This document shows positions 33,931-46,217 of a DNA stretch of 64,000 bases, piece by piece (positions within the stretch are counted from its first letter, which is position 1; the number at the start of each line of letters is the position of its first letter). This DNA is from Hesseltinella vesiculosa. Its lineage: Eukaryota; Mucoromycota; Mucoromycetes; Mucorales; Cunninghamellaceae. The stretch covers positions 310,001 to 374,000 of the forward strand of contig MCGT01000012.1 of the NCBI GenBank assembly GCA_002104935.1, given 5' to 3'. The position numbers were made by a program, and so were the translations under genes. The notes beneath the pieces were generated by a model. It ran no database searches. It was not told the origin of the DNA and was given only the letters and a program-made list of their open reading frames with translations.

Positions 33931-34812
33931 CGCATTATGGTAATAAACGCTAAAATCCGTCAATAGAGAATAAATGCTCACTGTGGGAACAACGTAACAA
34001 ATAGCTGAATCATCTGCTGACCGTTGGTTATTGAGGGAGTGGCCCAGTCGATCTCATATTCCAAAATTTTCCTGAGTGAGGGAAGCAACAGACATAAAGT
34101 GGGCACTTCATGTGCATGTACGACATTGCTGGTGAATTTGGAGCGGTTTAGTCATTTTGTTATTTTTACGTGGTGACGTTGGAAGGTGTAAAAAGGGCAA
34201 AGTTTGAAAATCTTTCATTATCGAATCAAAATTGCACGAGGGGATTCGCACCTAAATTTTTTCAAAGTGGCTGCTGACACAATGGGCATTTGGCATTAGG
34301 CTGCAATTGTAAATTTAGCGATTAGTGCCATTGAAAATAAAAAAAGGTCCAGACTGCCTGTAATTAAACTGGTTGGACAAAATGTTTTTTGTGTAAGATC
34401 AAAAATAGAAATCGGGATCAACGTCACTAGTCCGGTATTTTTATACAGTTGAAATCCATGATTGTCTGATTCCCAAACTGTGCTTCTGATCCAAACGACC
34501 CGATCTATGATGGCTTAAAGGTTTTAGGCTCTAGTACATCCAACCAAGACAACCATAAGACCGAGGGGACGTCCACATGGCAACAAAAGCAGTAGCACGA
34601 GCCAAAAATGGATACATGGTTCAAAGCCAGCTCAGGGCATTTGCTCCTTCGGTCGCACACAAATTTTGTGCCACGCTTTCTTTTTTTCGCAAGCCAAATG
34701 GTCTTGATCCCTGCTTTCCACTCTTTTCCTCTTCCTCACTTTTTTTTTTTTTTTTTTCCTGTGTGTTCAGCCCCTTTCAGCACCCCAGTACACTCATTTT
34801 TAATGCGTATTA
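33931..34812. other. intergenic region upstream of the mucin-like gene
   Basis: AT-rich DNA without a supportable gene. A long pyrimidine tract at about 34,735-34,758 lies 55-80 bp before the proposed start at 34,813 and may be part of the promoter or leader. Confidence 0.4.
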
Positions 34813-36216
34813 ATGAACATACAGTGTCTATTATTGATTTTACTCTCATTGCTCTTTGTTCAATGTATTCCTGCGAAGCAAGGTAAAAAAAAATGAAACG
34901 CCCTGTGTGAAAAGCACAGCCTTTCTCACCACGCCCCATTTTGCTGGTCTTTTCTTGTAAATAGAAGTACCTAGTGTGTATGCTCGACGTAATACTACAT
35001 ATCCTTCCTTTCACAACACCAGGAGGCTGACAGCTTTTTTTTTTCTTTTTTTTTAGATCTCAAGGTGAATTCCACTTCGACGATCAGTAACATTACCACT
35101 CCCACCGCTTCAGCCTCATTCACTTCCTCCGCTTCACTTGCAGCCATGACATCTCCTCCTTCCGTGTCATGGACCTCGATCCCTGCTCATAACATCACAC
35201 AAACATGGTGTTTCAATGTCACCCTGACCAGCAGCACCGTTACTGCTTGTCAAGTCACCACGGTCTCCATCCCTGCCACTTCCAGCCCTATCACAGCGAC
35301 ACCTAGTCTTTCGGTGTTATCCTCACCTTCCGCCTCCAATACTCTCGTTCCCAACACTCGTACACAAGCGACAACCTCCTCCAAACCCTCCAACACATAT
35401 ACTTCCTCTACTAAACAGCCTCACTCCAAGCAACCGCCTTCCGAAACTGCCAAGCAGTCGACCACCTCTCCTCAAACGACGGGCCGTCCACACACTACGA
35501 CCACCCGCGCTCACACTACTACCACAACCACCCGCGCTCACACTACGACCACAACCATCCATGCTCACACTACGACCACGATCACCCGCTCCCCTCTCCG
35601 ACACACCACCGACTCGCCAGCTCATCCATCAACCACGACCGCGTCCCAGCAGGTCACGACAACCAAGCCTGCCACCACAAGCGATGCTGTGTCTTCAGCA
35701 CCAGCAACAACAACGGCGCCCGTCACCACAGACGCTACTACGACGCCCACAGACACGACTCCTACGGACTCTGCCAGCGATACTGCCGATACTGCCACAC
35801 CCGGGGCCACTGCATCCTCCTCCAGCACCACACCTACTGACAACAATAGCAATGGCTCGTCGTTGACACCTTCGGGAGACTCTGCGGTCACCAACCGCAA
35901 CATCGGCATTGGCCTTGGTGTGGCTGTTGGTTGCGTGGCGGCCATTGGTCTTGCTGGCATGATGGTCTATAACCACCGCAAGAAGAACCAGACACGTTCC
36001 TACGATCTGGGTGGCGATGGCGTCAACACCCGCTGGCGTACCCAGAGCTTCCTGGGCATAGTTTCGTCTGTCGTGGCGAAACTGCCGCGATCGTCTTCCA
36101 TCCGTAGCAAGCTCTCTACGTCGTCCCATGGCTCGCATAACGGCAATCTTCATAGAAACGCCTCAGATGGTTCTTCCTATTCTGGCCCTCCTCCATTGCA
36201 ACGTATTCATGAATGA
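34813..36216 (+). CDS. Ser/Thr-rich mucin-like single-pass membrane protein
   Basis: Exon 1 (34,813-34,882) encodes a clear signal peptide, MNIQCLLLILLSLLFVQCIP. A GT-AG intron (34,883-35,056) joins it in phase to a 1.16-kb exon. The extracellular part is highly Ser/Thr/Pro-rich, with N-glycosylation sequons near its start and a run of His-Thr-Thr-Thr repeats (motif AHTTTTT, about residues 150-180), so it should be heavily O-glycosylated. A single transmembrane helix follows (IGIGLGVAVGCVAAIGLAGM), with a basic stop-transfer NHRKK and a Ser/Arg-rich cytoplasmic tail of about 80 residues. The layout resembles fungal cell-wall stress sensors (Wsc/Mid2 type), but there is no WSC cysteine domain, so a sensor or adhesin role is only inferred. 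Without exon 1 the frame would have to start at a GTG. Confidence 0.8.
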
Positions 36217-36570
36217 AGAGAAAAAAAATATGGCTTATTTTTGCTTCCTTTCTTGATCTGCAGTTGTTGCATTCATGTTACCTGTAGTCCCTTTTTTTAT
36301 TTTTTGCTCCATGATACATTATCCTCATCTTGTACTTTATTGGTAAATTAAAAAAAAAAGGTGCCTTTATTTGACAGTGCAGAGGGTGATAAAGTGAGAC
36401 TACAGGATGGGAAGAGGAAAAATAAAGTTATTCAAGTTGGGGAGAAGAAGGATGGGGGGTAAGAAAGGGTTATTTCAGAGAAAGTGGTCATTTTGCCTTC
36501 ACAGGAAGCTGCAGAGGCAAGAGAAAAAAATAGTTCCCAAATGCCATTAATAAAAAAAAAAAACGGAAAC
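36217..36570. other. convergent 3' intergenic region
   Basis: Space between the stops of the mucin-like gene and ariadne. AT-rich with A and T runs, as expected for two 3' UTRs. No gene seen. Confidence 0.5.
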
Positions 36571-38903
36571 CTATTTAACATCGACAATAAACGACCATCT
36601 TCCTTCCAATAAACCCTTGGCGGTATCTTCCAGCAAAACTTCACGACGCTGCTTGACATAGACGCTCTTGTCCAAGACGGCTTGGCGGAGCTGGGCAATC
36701 TTTTCACGTTCCAAAGGCTTCTCCAGCAGTTCCGAGAGCTGCTCGGTTGCCATTTCCAGATCACGCTGGTTGTCCTCAAATAAAGCGGTCTCGTTGGTCT
36801 TGGCCAGGTAAAAAGCAAATGCATAGGTCCATTTCAAGGTCATGCGGCACTGCACGGTCACGTCCACTGCCTTTTTCAAGAATTGCACCTCGATCCATGA
36901 CAGGTCGCTCGTTTGTTGCATCTCTTCCATCTTGCGTTCGGTCTTTTGATACAAGTCCTGATCCAATTTCGCAGACTGTTCATGGTTGGCATAGCGATTG
37001 TAATACTGGTAAAGGGAAGGGAAAAAAAAGGTCAGATGTTGTCATCTTGGCGTATGTTGCAAGAGAGTCAACTCACATGAAGATAGCGTTCCAAGGATAG
37101 TCGTGACTGTGTTTGGTTTTCCCTTGCTTCTGAGCTGCTTCGTTCGTCAAATCGATTGCAATTGTACCACGACGTGCCATGTTCTGACCAGGGGCCTGAT
37201 GATTTTGCAAGAAAACAAAAGCGTGAATCCAGTGCATTTACATATTTCTCTGGTCGCCGCCTATTTTTTTTTTTTTACCCATGCAGACCCAGCAGAATTC
37301 GTGGCGGCATTTGCGGCAGGTCATATGGTTGCAGCCGCCGTTTTTTTCGATGGTGGAGTTACATTTGGGACATTCCTTTGTGTGGGCGGAGATCCAGTTG
37401 GCCGTCTCGGAGTCGTCCTCGCATTTCTTCATCCATTTCTTGACAATGGCGCAGATGGCAGGTTGGTGGTCGGGATAGCCGCAGCCGAAGCAGAACACAT
37501 CGCCACAATTGCACTGGACAGTGGGAACAATCGATGTTAATGAGGTGCTGGGTACATGGCATTCGATGGCATATTCACAGTCGGGTGCAGGGCACCAGCG
37601 CAGGTGGTCAATGTCGTCCACAAAGGTGCGGTTTAGTAGTTCTCGGTAGCGGATCATGGTGCGTTCGGCCACGATGCGTTGGACAGTGGCTTCATCGACA
37701 ATGACGTTGCATTTGTCTTGTGGGCATTCTATCCGTCGGCTTTCGCCATCTCGGATTTTTTGTGTGAGGTAGTGTTGGTAACAGGTAAAGCAGAAACGAT
37801 GGCCACAGGCGACACACACAGTATCAATTTCCGGGTCGTCATCGCAGCAGATTTCGCACATGAACGGTTGCAAGTCGCTCGGCAGCTTCTTGGCAGGCAC
37901 CAGCATGTTGACGTCCTTGCCGTCTACATATACGCCGGCTGAATGTAGCACTTTGTCGGAATCTTCCATGTATCGTTCAAACAGTTTTTCCTTGTTCCAT
38001 CGAAAATATCGCAGCAGTGTGGCAGCATCCTTTGATCGTAAGCCTACCAGGTAAAAAAAAGTGTTTAGTTTCTTTCCTCCTTATTTTTGTGTGACTTGTC
38101 GTCTCCTTTTTATGCAAGCTTGGTCCGGGCGTGGGTTCTCTTTTTTTTTTTTTTTTTTTTTTTTGGAACGGCACGGGCTTACCTAGGATGGTTGTCACTT
38201 GGTCGATTTCCTTAGTCTGGCAGCCCATCAGGCTGGCTTCGGTTTGCACGGAGAATTCTACTTCATAGGCCTTGCGCTCATGCTTCTCGGTAAAGGCGCC
38301 ATCAAAGGCAATATCATCCACATCGTCGTTGTCTGCACAGGACGAGGTGCCAAAAAAAAAAAAAAGATCAGTTGATTGCTCTGTTGGTCAGGCAGCCCCC
38401 CGTTCTGTTCCAACGCCATCTTTCGCCTCATCCTTTCCTTCCTCCCTTCCTCCTTCCCTTTTTCACATTCACACCGTTTCCCAAACGATACACTTTCACC
38501 CCAGCGAAGAAAATAAAAAGCTTTAAAATAAAAGCGCCATCAAAAAGAGCTGCGGTGATAGGCATATTATTTTTTTCGAGCTTTGCCCATGGCCTCTCCA
38601 GCCATCGATCGTCATGGAGTTTCTGCCATTTCTTACCTGACACACTAAGAGAGCTGGAAAATCCCGATTGGCTATCATCCATTATGTCGTCAGTGTCCAT
38701 CTAGAAGAAAATAATAATAAAAAAGTAAGCCATTAATTGACATCACCAAGCCATTGCTCTTTTTTTTTTTTTTTTTTTTTTCTTTGGTCATGAAGACAAT
38801 GGCATGAAGGAGTTCTTGTGCTTCTTTTTATTCTATGTTCTTTACTCTTCTATCGCGATGTACTTACCATAAAATCGTCGTCAAAGTCGCTGTCAGAGGC
38901 CAT
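36571..38903 (-). CDS. ariadne-type RBR E3 ubiquitin ligase
   Basis: A multi-exon gene starting MASDSDFDDDF and continuing through acidic exons, as in HHARI/Ari-1. The UBA-like region has EIDQVTTILG and ATLLRYFRWNKEKLFERYM. RING1 follows: FMCEICCDDD, then CVACGHRFCFTCYQHYL. The in-between-RING has CPAPDCEYAI and CNCGDVFCFGCG. RING2 has CPKCNSTIEKNGGCNHMTC, with the catalytic Cys in GGCNHM, then HEFCWVCMG. Then come GPWSEHG and the Ariadne helical domain (SWIEVQFLKKAVDVTVQCRM). RBR ligases carry ubiquitin on this Cys as a thioester; ariadne proteins are activated by neddylated cullin-RING ligases and work with UBCH7-type E2s. All zinc ligands I can see are present. Tandem with SF3A1, with about 415 bp between them. 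Confidence 0.95.
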
Positions 38904-39318
38904 GCTGAGAAGTTTTAGAATAAGAGAATGCTAACGATGGGGACTGGTGATGGGCAGTTAATTAAAAGAGAGAGGTGGGAAACAGATGAAAAAGGTCAAT
39001 GGGAGAGAAAATAATAATATTATAAATAATAATATTATAAATATATAAAAAAAAAAAGAGTAGAATGGAACAGAGAGGAAAAAGGGCAAAAGAGAAGAAA
39101 AAGGGAGGCTGCTTTTTTTTTATTTTCAAGAACGAAAGCCTCTCCCCGTTTGATTTGTCAATAGGTCGAAGGCACAGCTTGTTTCAAAATCCAAAGTCTT
39201 TTTTTTTTTTCCTTGCATAAGCTTTCATTGTTGCACGTACTTTCATTTTATTATTATTATTCATTGTCCTATATCAGAGCGAGAACAAATATGATAAAAA
39301 AAACGTCTCCTTTTTGAC

Positions 39319-41170
39319 TCAGGTGTGATGCTCTACACGCTGTCGTTTGGTATGTTCATCCAAGTCTTCAGTGGCTCGTCGAGTTTCTGGGAGCATGGGT
39401 AATTGATTCATGAACGGTTGGCTTGGGAGTTGAGATAAAAAAAAGAGGGAGGGTGAGAACCATTGTTAGGTGGAGACCCGCTTTTTTTTTTACCTTGGAT
39501 CGTTTTGCTGATTGGCACTGTCGTCATTGCCATAGCTATCGGCACGATGGGCCGACAGGTTCTTCAGGACATTGGCCACCGCAGCATCATCTTGTACCAA
39601 GTTGGTACCTCTATTTTTGGCAAGGGCAGCGTTCTTTTGCTCTTTCCATTGAGGATCCAGCAGCTCAATACGCATGTGCTCGGCCATTTCGGACGCCAGG
39701 ACGGATTGGTGACACCGAGGACAAAGAACAGTTTCTTCGGCAGCTTGGGCTCGGCTTTGGATCTTGGGCTTGTAATCGGTGCGGATCTTGATGGGCGCAG
39801 CACCAGATGGGGGAGGAGGTTGGACTTGGACAGCGGACTCTTCTTGTTGCTGCTGAGCCATGCTAGGCTCACCCAATTCATCGTTCAGTTGTTTTTCCTG
39901 TAAATTTGATATGAAAAAAAAGCCAAGAGACAGTTAGGGCCTAGCAAATCCAAGACAAAGGCAACAACTTACATAGGCAGCAAAGTCAGGTAATTCGCCC
40001 ACAGAATCAGAAAGAGCAGCCATGTGTTTTTGTGCAAGGGACATGTTCTCTAGCTCGGCAAGGCTCATAGGTGCGGGCAGTGTGCTCTTTTCGTCCTCGG
40101 TGGTGAATTCAATCGTCTCTACAACCACAAAGTCGTGCCATTCAATGGTTGCATAGGCCACTATAGATAAAGCATGAGAGTTAAGGTGAGTACATGGGCG
40201 ATTTTGGCGAGAGGGAAGAAACTTGCATCGTTCTTTTTCGTCTTCCTCTTGCTTCTTCTTCTTTTCCTGTTCAGACCAGACAGTCCATTCCATACGCTGC
40301 CGGATGCGATCCAGCATGATGGTTTTGCTTTGCTTGGATGTTAGATCGGCCTGGATCGTGGCAGAAGGCACCAAAAGTTTGGAGTATTGCTTGATCAGCT
40401 CGGTAAAGTATGGGAATAGACTGTGGTTAGGCCGTAAGAAATCAAATTGGTAGTTTCGAGATTCGCGTTGTGCAAGCTGGCTGATGAATTGACGGCCATT
40501 TCGAGCTGCAAACCGGGCTGTCAATTTGATGATATCCCTTTTAAAAAATACTTGATGAGCTCAGATGTCTTCCATCGCGATTTTTATATCTACTTACAAA
40601 TCTTTGGCTGACATGGCTGGCATCGGCGTAGAAAATTCAAACATGGGAGGTTCTGGTGGAGCAATAGGTTGTGATGGTGTAGATGATTCAGGTGGGGCAT
40701 CATATGCCTGGGGCGTAGATGCGTCGGTCGAGGAGAAAGGCGTGCCATCTAGGAAGCATGACAAACAGTGATGAATGCTTGATTCGCTGCTAATCAAAGG
40801 TACTTACTTTCGGCAGCTTCCTTGGCTTGCCGAAGTTTGTATTGGTAGTAGGCATGAAAAGGATCGGTTGGATTCAGAAAACTGAAGAGAGGATTGTGTC
40901 GTTCGTTTTCACGGATTTTGTTTTCGAGTTGAGCACCCTTGTTCCACAAGAGCTCAGCAACCTTGTCGACTTTTTCTAATGATGCATAGAGGAAAACAAA
41001 CAATGCAAAAAAAAAAAGAGGTTAGATCAGGTGAGCAAGCACAATGTCTTGTTTGGGATTGTACTTCGAATGTCAGGAGGAGGGTAAATCAGGCCAGTGG
41101 CTTCAAGATTAGTACCATTGCTTGGCTGATCAACATCCATAGGTGTTGCTTGGACGTTGGTGGATGCCAT
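39319..41170 (-). CDS. splicing factor 3A subunit 1 (SF3A1/Prp21)
   Basis: Starts MASTNVQATPMDVDQ. The first SURP module reads IYPPPDIR, then ELLWNKGAQLENKIREN and NPLFSFLNPTDPFHAYYQYK. The second SURP reads DIIKLTARFAARNGRQFISQ and FDFLRPNHSLFPYFTELIKQ. Then come the SF3A3-contact region and the C-terminal PRP21-like part with KIRTDYKPKI, a CPRCHQSV zinc-like pair and EHMRIELLDPQWKEQK. SF3A1 is part of the U2 snRNP SF3a complex needed for branch-point recognition. The final exon ends in EDLDEHTKRQRVEHHT; there is no C-terminal ubiquitin-like domain as in animals and plants. Introns contain long T runs. Its own splicing role fits the intron-rich genome. Confidence 0.95.
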
Positions 41171-41483
41171 AATTACAAGTTGAAGCAAAATGTAAAAAGG
41201 GAGAAAAAAAAAAAAAGTATGTCGAAAACAAGGCTGCCCAAAAACGGTGGAGAGGTGAAAAAAAAAAGAATGCCTTGTGACTATCGATTTTGATTGGTCC
41301 GTTCTCCTACTGCCTTCCACAGTCGCTCGGTCATGCAACACGAGGCTATCCCGTTAGATTTTAATCGACAGTGTCAATTTATTTGAAGCATAATAGTTAG
41401 AAAATAAAGGAAATAGGTCTATTAAATACATTACTCAACCAGGTAAAAAAAAAAGCTGCAACGAGGTAAAAAAAACAGTGCTG

Positions 41484-44400
41484 TCAAACGACAGTGATGC
41501 CCGAAGAAATCCAAATGTCGTAATCGGCTGGGTTGCTTTCGTCGCCATACACATGGAGGGCGCTGATTTTGAGACGGTAGATACCAGCAGGTAGCAGTCG
41601 ACCGACGAGCTCGTGAGGGAATTTACCGTCGGCAATCAAGAGCTGGTCGTCCTGGTCTTCCACTTCATCGTCCATGACGCGCATCTTGCGGGTATGGCTG
41701 GCCTTCGTGGTGAGGCGAAAAGGATGGAATTGGCCATTGGAAGTGCCCATGGGGTTCATGGCTTGCTCCTTGGTCTCGACGACGTTACCGTACCATTTCA
41801 GGATAAACACATCTTCGGGGTCAAACAGGTCATTGCGGCTGACGTATTGAGTATAACCACCTGGCACCCAGCCAAGAGTGACATCGGTATTTTCCGCATC
41901 CACCACGGTCACTGACACCACAGGTGAAGACTGGATCATTTGCAGACTGATCATTCCGGCATTTCGCACCATATCCAAAGGGTTAATCACGGCGTTCATC
42001 ACAAATGGCATGGTGTCATTCATCAGTAGCACCGGCAGCGCACCGAGATTGGTGGAAAAGCCAGCATATGGCACAAACATGGCTTGATCCACGGTGTCTT
42101 TGCGGATCTGGATGTAACCAGAGTAAATGGAAGGTGCAGACAGACCAATGCTACTGGGAGGGTCGATTTGGACAGTGATGTTAATGCTGTCGTTGGGCTT
42201 GAGGATGAAAGTGGTGGTGGGGAAGCTGACGGAAGCCACGCCCTGGTCGACGGCCAGTCGGATGGGTTTGGACAGGGGAGCATGGGGACGCTTGTCACCA
42301 TAGGCTTGGACGGTGGCGGCTGGGACATGTGACAAGGAGTATTCGATTTGCATGCGGTCCTTATTGGTGACCTGGAGGGTGTATTGATTGTCAGGAGCCG
42401 CGTGGGCTAGGTCGCGGAGTTCAAGATATTCGGGCAAGATGTCGGTCATGCTGGTGATTGCTTGATACACGTCCACCAATCCGGCACCTTGACGTGCTAC
42501 GGACTCAAACATCTTCTCATCCTCCAAGTGAGTCACCAGATGGCCATTGTTTAACAGCCTTGTGCGAAGATCCTCCGCAGAAATGCTGCGGCCCCCGCCT
42601 CGAGCCTGCTGCATCATAGCCACTAAGCCAGTTACAAAAGGACTAGCCATGCTTGTGCCGCTTCATATAACAAGAGAAAGACAAGGTAAGGGTTGGTCAC
42701 CATCTTTTTTTTTTTTTTTATCCTCTTACCTTAGAGTGGCATAGCTTCCCATAGGCATAGGATACGTTGAGTAAATGAGGCCGCCAGGAGCGCTGATATC
42801 GGGCTTGATGCTCAAGTCGGGGCCTAAACCCCAAGAGCTGAACGAGCTGATTTTGCCTATCAAACATAAAGGAACGATGAGCATCATGGGAATAAATCCC
42901 GAGGCCTTTTTTTTTTTTTCATCGTACCAGAGGTGGGGGTGATGAAGCTTGTATCACCGGCTTCAAAGGTGGCACCATAGAGTTTGTCGTTGTTCATAGC
43001 TTGGTCAAACAGGAATTTACCATCAAGGTTGGTGATGCCGCCAAAGGGGATGGTGATGGTTGGGTCTTGTGCTGAGGGGGTGAGGAAACCAGGGCTGCTG
43101 TTGTAGACCAGGACAGCAATGGCGCCTGCATTCTGAGCGTTCTTGATCTTTTGCCCAAACACACAACCACCACGAGAAACAAGCGCCACCATGCCTTGCA
43201 TATTGATTCGGCTGGGCAGGCAACCGTCGGAGGTGGAGCCAAATTCCAAGGTCATGGGGGCAATAGGCGCTTCTGGAATCGAAAATGGTTTTCCGTTGCT
43301 GGTTGCGTACCCGATTGTCTTGCCAGAAGCGAGACGAATGGTATGGGCCAGCACATGTGAGTTGTCGACACTGGCCACCGAGACAGCATGGCGGCCAAGA
43401 GAGGGTGCACCGACTTCAAACATACCCTTTTCACCTTCATTGCCAGCAGCAGCAATCACAATCATGCCGCGCATCGAGAGGTCATCGGCCAGAACGGACG
43501 CAGGCGAATCAGGCCAACCCATGTCACCAAGTGATAAGTTGATCACATCCATACCATCTTCGTAGGCTTGTTCCATGGCCTTCATGATGACGTCGTCTGC
43601 GCTGCTTCCAGAACATCCAAAGATTCGGTAGGCTCCAAATATAGCTAATAACGACATGAATGCCAAAAAAAAATGCGTGTTAGATTCGGCCGTTTGAACA
43701 GAGGCGGCAGAAAAGGAGGCAAAATGTTACCATCAGGAGCCACGCCAGTAAACTTCTTTTCAACATCATTGGCACCCACAATGCCTGTAAGGAGAAGAAA
43801 AAGTGAGCGAGGTAGCTCTGCATGAGAGAGAAGAAAGAGCAACAATGATTTACCTGCCACATGCGTTCCATGTCCATTGCAGGCGTCACGAGGATCATTG
43901 TCACCCATGGGAGTGTTCTCGCCAGTGTAGTTATCGCCAACAAAGTCGTAGCCATAGGCCACACGACAATCGGGACCAAAGCAACCACCTAAGGCTGGAT
44001 GCGTATAGTCGACGCCTAATAGAATAAAAATGTCAATACCTTTTCGCTGCTATCTTCTCAGTAATGTCTACCTGTATCAATGATGCCAACTTTAATATTG
44101 CGTCCAGTGAGTCTATGCAAGAATAGTTAGATTGATTCATGCCGTCCAGATTTTTTTTCCGAGTTACCCTAGCTCTGTACGGGCTCGATTGACACCTGTC
44201 TGTTCATAAAATTCAAACAGAGTGGGGACCACACCATCAGGAGCCGCTTCATTCACAACAACCTTGGGCCTGGAAACTGCCCGCTAAAAACCAGAAAGAG
44301 TGAAAAAAGAAAGAAGAGAGAAGGTTAAAAAAAACCTTGGACCGCGGTATTTTTTTTTTTTTTTTTTTGCAAAAATTGCCATCCCGACATCCCAACCGCA

Positions 44401-44710
44401 TGCTTACCACTGGCCACATGCGCTTGTAGTTTTTGACATTGGCTAAAAAGGCTTGGGCATCATTGACAGTTGGGAAAGAAATGGACACAGCATTCATTTG
44501 CTTGAATTCCTGACGGATTTCGTGGGTGATGTTCATGGCGCGGAGGTCATCGTAAAAGGAGGTACGTCGTCGACGTAAGGCGTGATGTGTTGGGCGAGGA
44601 GCGTCATCCAGTTGGACAATGTAAGAGTTGGGTACCACAGCTTGGCTCGAGTCGGCAAGTACTGCAATCAAATGAGAGCAGATAACAAAAAGTGAGAGCC
44701 AATGCTGCAT
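41484..44710 (-). CDS. secreted subtilisin-like serine protease (S8) with PA domain
   Basis: A multi-exon gene whose start (44,710) gives a signal peptide, [20 protein letters not shown]. An inhibitor-type prodomain follows ([23 protein letters not shown]). The catalytic domain has the Asp in [17 protein letters not shown], the His in NGHGTHVAG and the Ser in [14 protein letters not shown]. An inserted protease-associated (PA) domain lies between the His and Ser blocks ([27 protein letters not shown]). The C-terminal ~350 residues are a beta-rich Fn3-like extension, ending in WISSGITVV. This matches fungal minor extracellular proteases (Vpr-like or pyrolysin-like), which degrade external protein for nutrition. 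An upstream in-frame Leu/Phe-rich stretch before the chosen Met is unlikely to be translated. Confidence 0.93.
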
Positions 44711-45165
44711 ACTGGACGGCCGAGGAAGAGAAAAGAAAAAAAAAAGACTAAAGGGCAACTGCTGAAGCAATCAAAATCAAGATGACAACGTAAAGGGATT
44801 AAAAAAAAGAGAGAGGGATTGAAAGTATAGAAGGAAGAGGAAGAGAAAATGCACAAGTGTGTGTGGGTCAAAGAGGTAACCAGAAAAAAAAAAAAAATCA
44901 AAGGGCAAGCCTAGGGGAAATGTTAAAACCGATCCGCTAACAAACAGCAGAAAGCAGCAGAGTACGACAGCTAAAAAGCTTAAAAAAATAGAAACGAGTA
45001 AATTAAGCGTTACCGATTTTTGGGATTCGAGACAAGTTTGTCAACAAAGATATTTTGCCCACAAAATTTACCGAACAAAAAGAAACGAGTGGGGTGGGAA
45101 GCAGTGTAGATTTAATACAATCAAAAAGAAAAGGGACGGGGGGTATCGACGAGATCTGACCAAGC
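44711..45165. other. intergenic region, subtilase 5' / p25 3'
   Basis: Promoter region of the subtilase and 3' end of the dynactin p25 gene. It has purine-rich tracts (CT-rich on the gene strand) and no supportable gene. Confidence 0.5.
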
Positions 45166-46060
45166 TCAATCAATGGGGGTAAACTTGGCATAGTAATCCT
45201 TGGTCTTATTCTCGTACAATTCTTGGGTGCACTCTGGTAATTCATCTTGGCAGGCGCCTGCCAAAGCATAATAAAAAAAAATTACGAAACATGGACGTTT
45301 CACCTAATTTTCTGCAATGGAAAATTACCTGGTGAGCCGGCGTAAACCGAGAACGACGGTACCACCGTGTTGGGCGCAATGACTGTGTTGTCCATGATAC
45401 AGCAGCAGTCCTTGATGATGGCAAAGCGGCCCTAAGAATCGACCTATCAGCATCTCTTCTACACTAAAGATCACGCCCTTTTCTGCTGGATGCCACTTAC
45501 GATTATGCAGTTCTTGCCAATGCTCACATGTGATCCAATCGTGGCAGCTTCAATGATGCTTCCTTCACCTATCGTCACGTGATCTCCGATTTTCATAGGG
45601 TAATAGCTGAAGATCCTGCAGAGTAACAAAAAGGCAATGAGCGGTTGCATTATTTGGATTGGCAGTTTACCCTTTGTATGTCTTGTAGGGAGGGCGGATA
45701 ATCGACTTTTGTGACAGCAGGCAGTAACGTCCAATGGCAATCACCACGGCATGGCCACCTCCTGTTCTTCTCAAGTCGCCTCGAATGACACAGTCTGTTT
45801 GGATGATGGTCTGAAAGGAAAACACATTTAGCAACAAGTTATGGCCAAGATGATTTAAATAGGGGATGATCCTTTTGGTTACCTTGCCACCTAGGATGAT
45901 ATTCTGACTGCCGCAAATGACAGATTTGCGACTGACCTTATTGCCAGTGTCCTGGATCAAATAAAATGCAAGTCAGCAGCTTGCTCTTTCTATTCATTAT
46001 TCGATCCTGTACCGTTTCAATATATTCTGCTCTATTATAATATACTACGGGTTGTTCCAT
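45166..46060 (-). CDS. dynactin subunit p25 (DCTN5)
   Basis: Five exons encode a protein that starts MEQPVVYYNRAEYIET. It continues with GNKVSRKSVICGSQNIILGG, the left-handed beta-helix hexapeptide repeats (CVIRGDL, GRYCLLSQKSIIRPPYKTYK, MKIGDHVTIGEGSIIEAATI, HVSIGKNCIIVSG, CCIMDNTVIAPNTVVPSFSV) and the short tail YENKTKDYYAKFTPID. The motif order and length (about 180-190 residues) are diagnostic of p25 in the dynactin pointed-end complex, which helps dynein bind endosomal cargo along microtubules. The gene is divergent from EBP, with 157 bp between start codons. Confidence 0.95.
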
Positions 46061-46217
46061 GTGTTTGCTATAACAAACAAAAAAATATGACTGAGGTGGA
46101 AAAAGGCGCGTGCTTATGCTTTTTGCTGGCCTTGATTTTTTTATTGCTTGTCACTCTTCACCGCTTCATCATTCTGTACTTTTTTTTTTTTTAACAAAAA
46201 ACGATTGGCCTAGTAGA

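Noticed and set aside
35065..35067. GTG as the start of the Ser/Thr-rich protein
   Set aside because: Fungal nuclear genes do not normally start at GTG, and a spliced upstream signal-peptide exon fits in phase.
35323..36153. Long antisense frames opposite the mucin-like gene
   Set aside because: They are shadows of the ACC/ACT-rich Thr/Pro codons on the plus strand.
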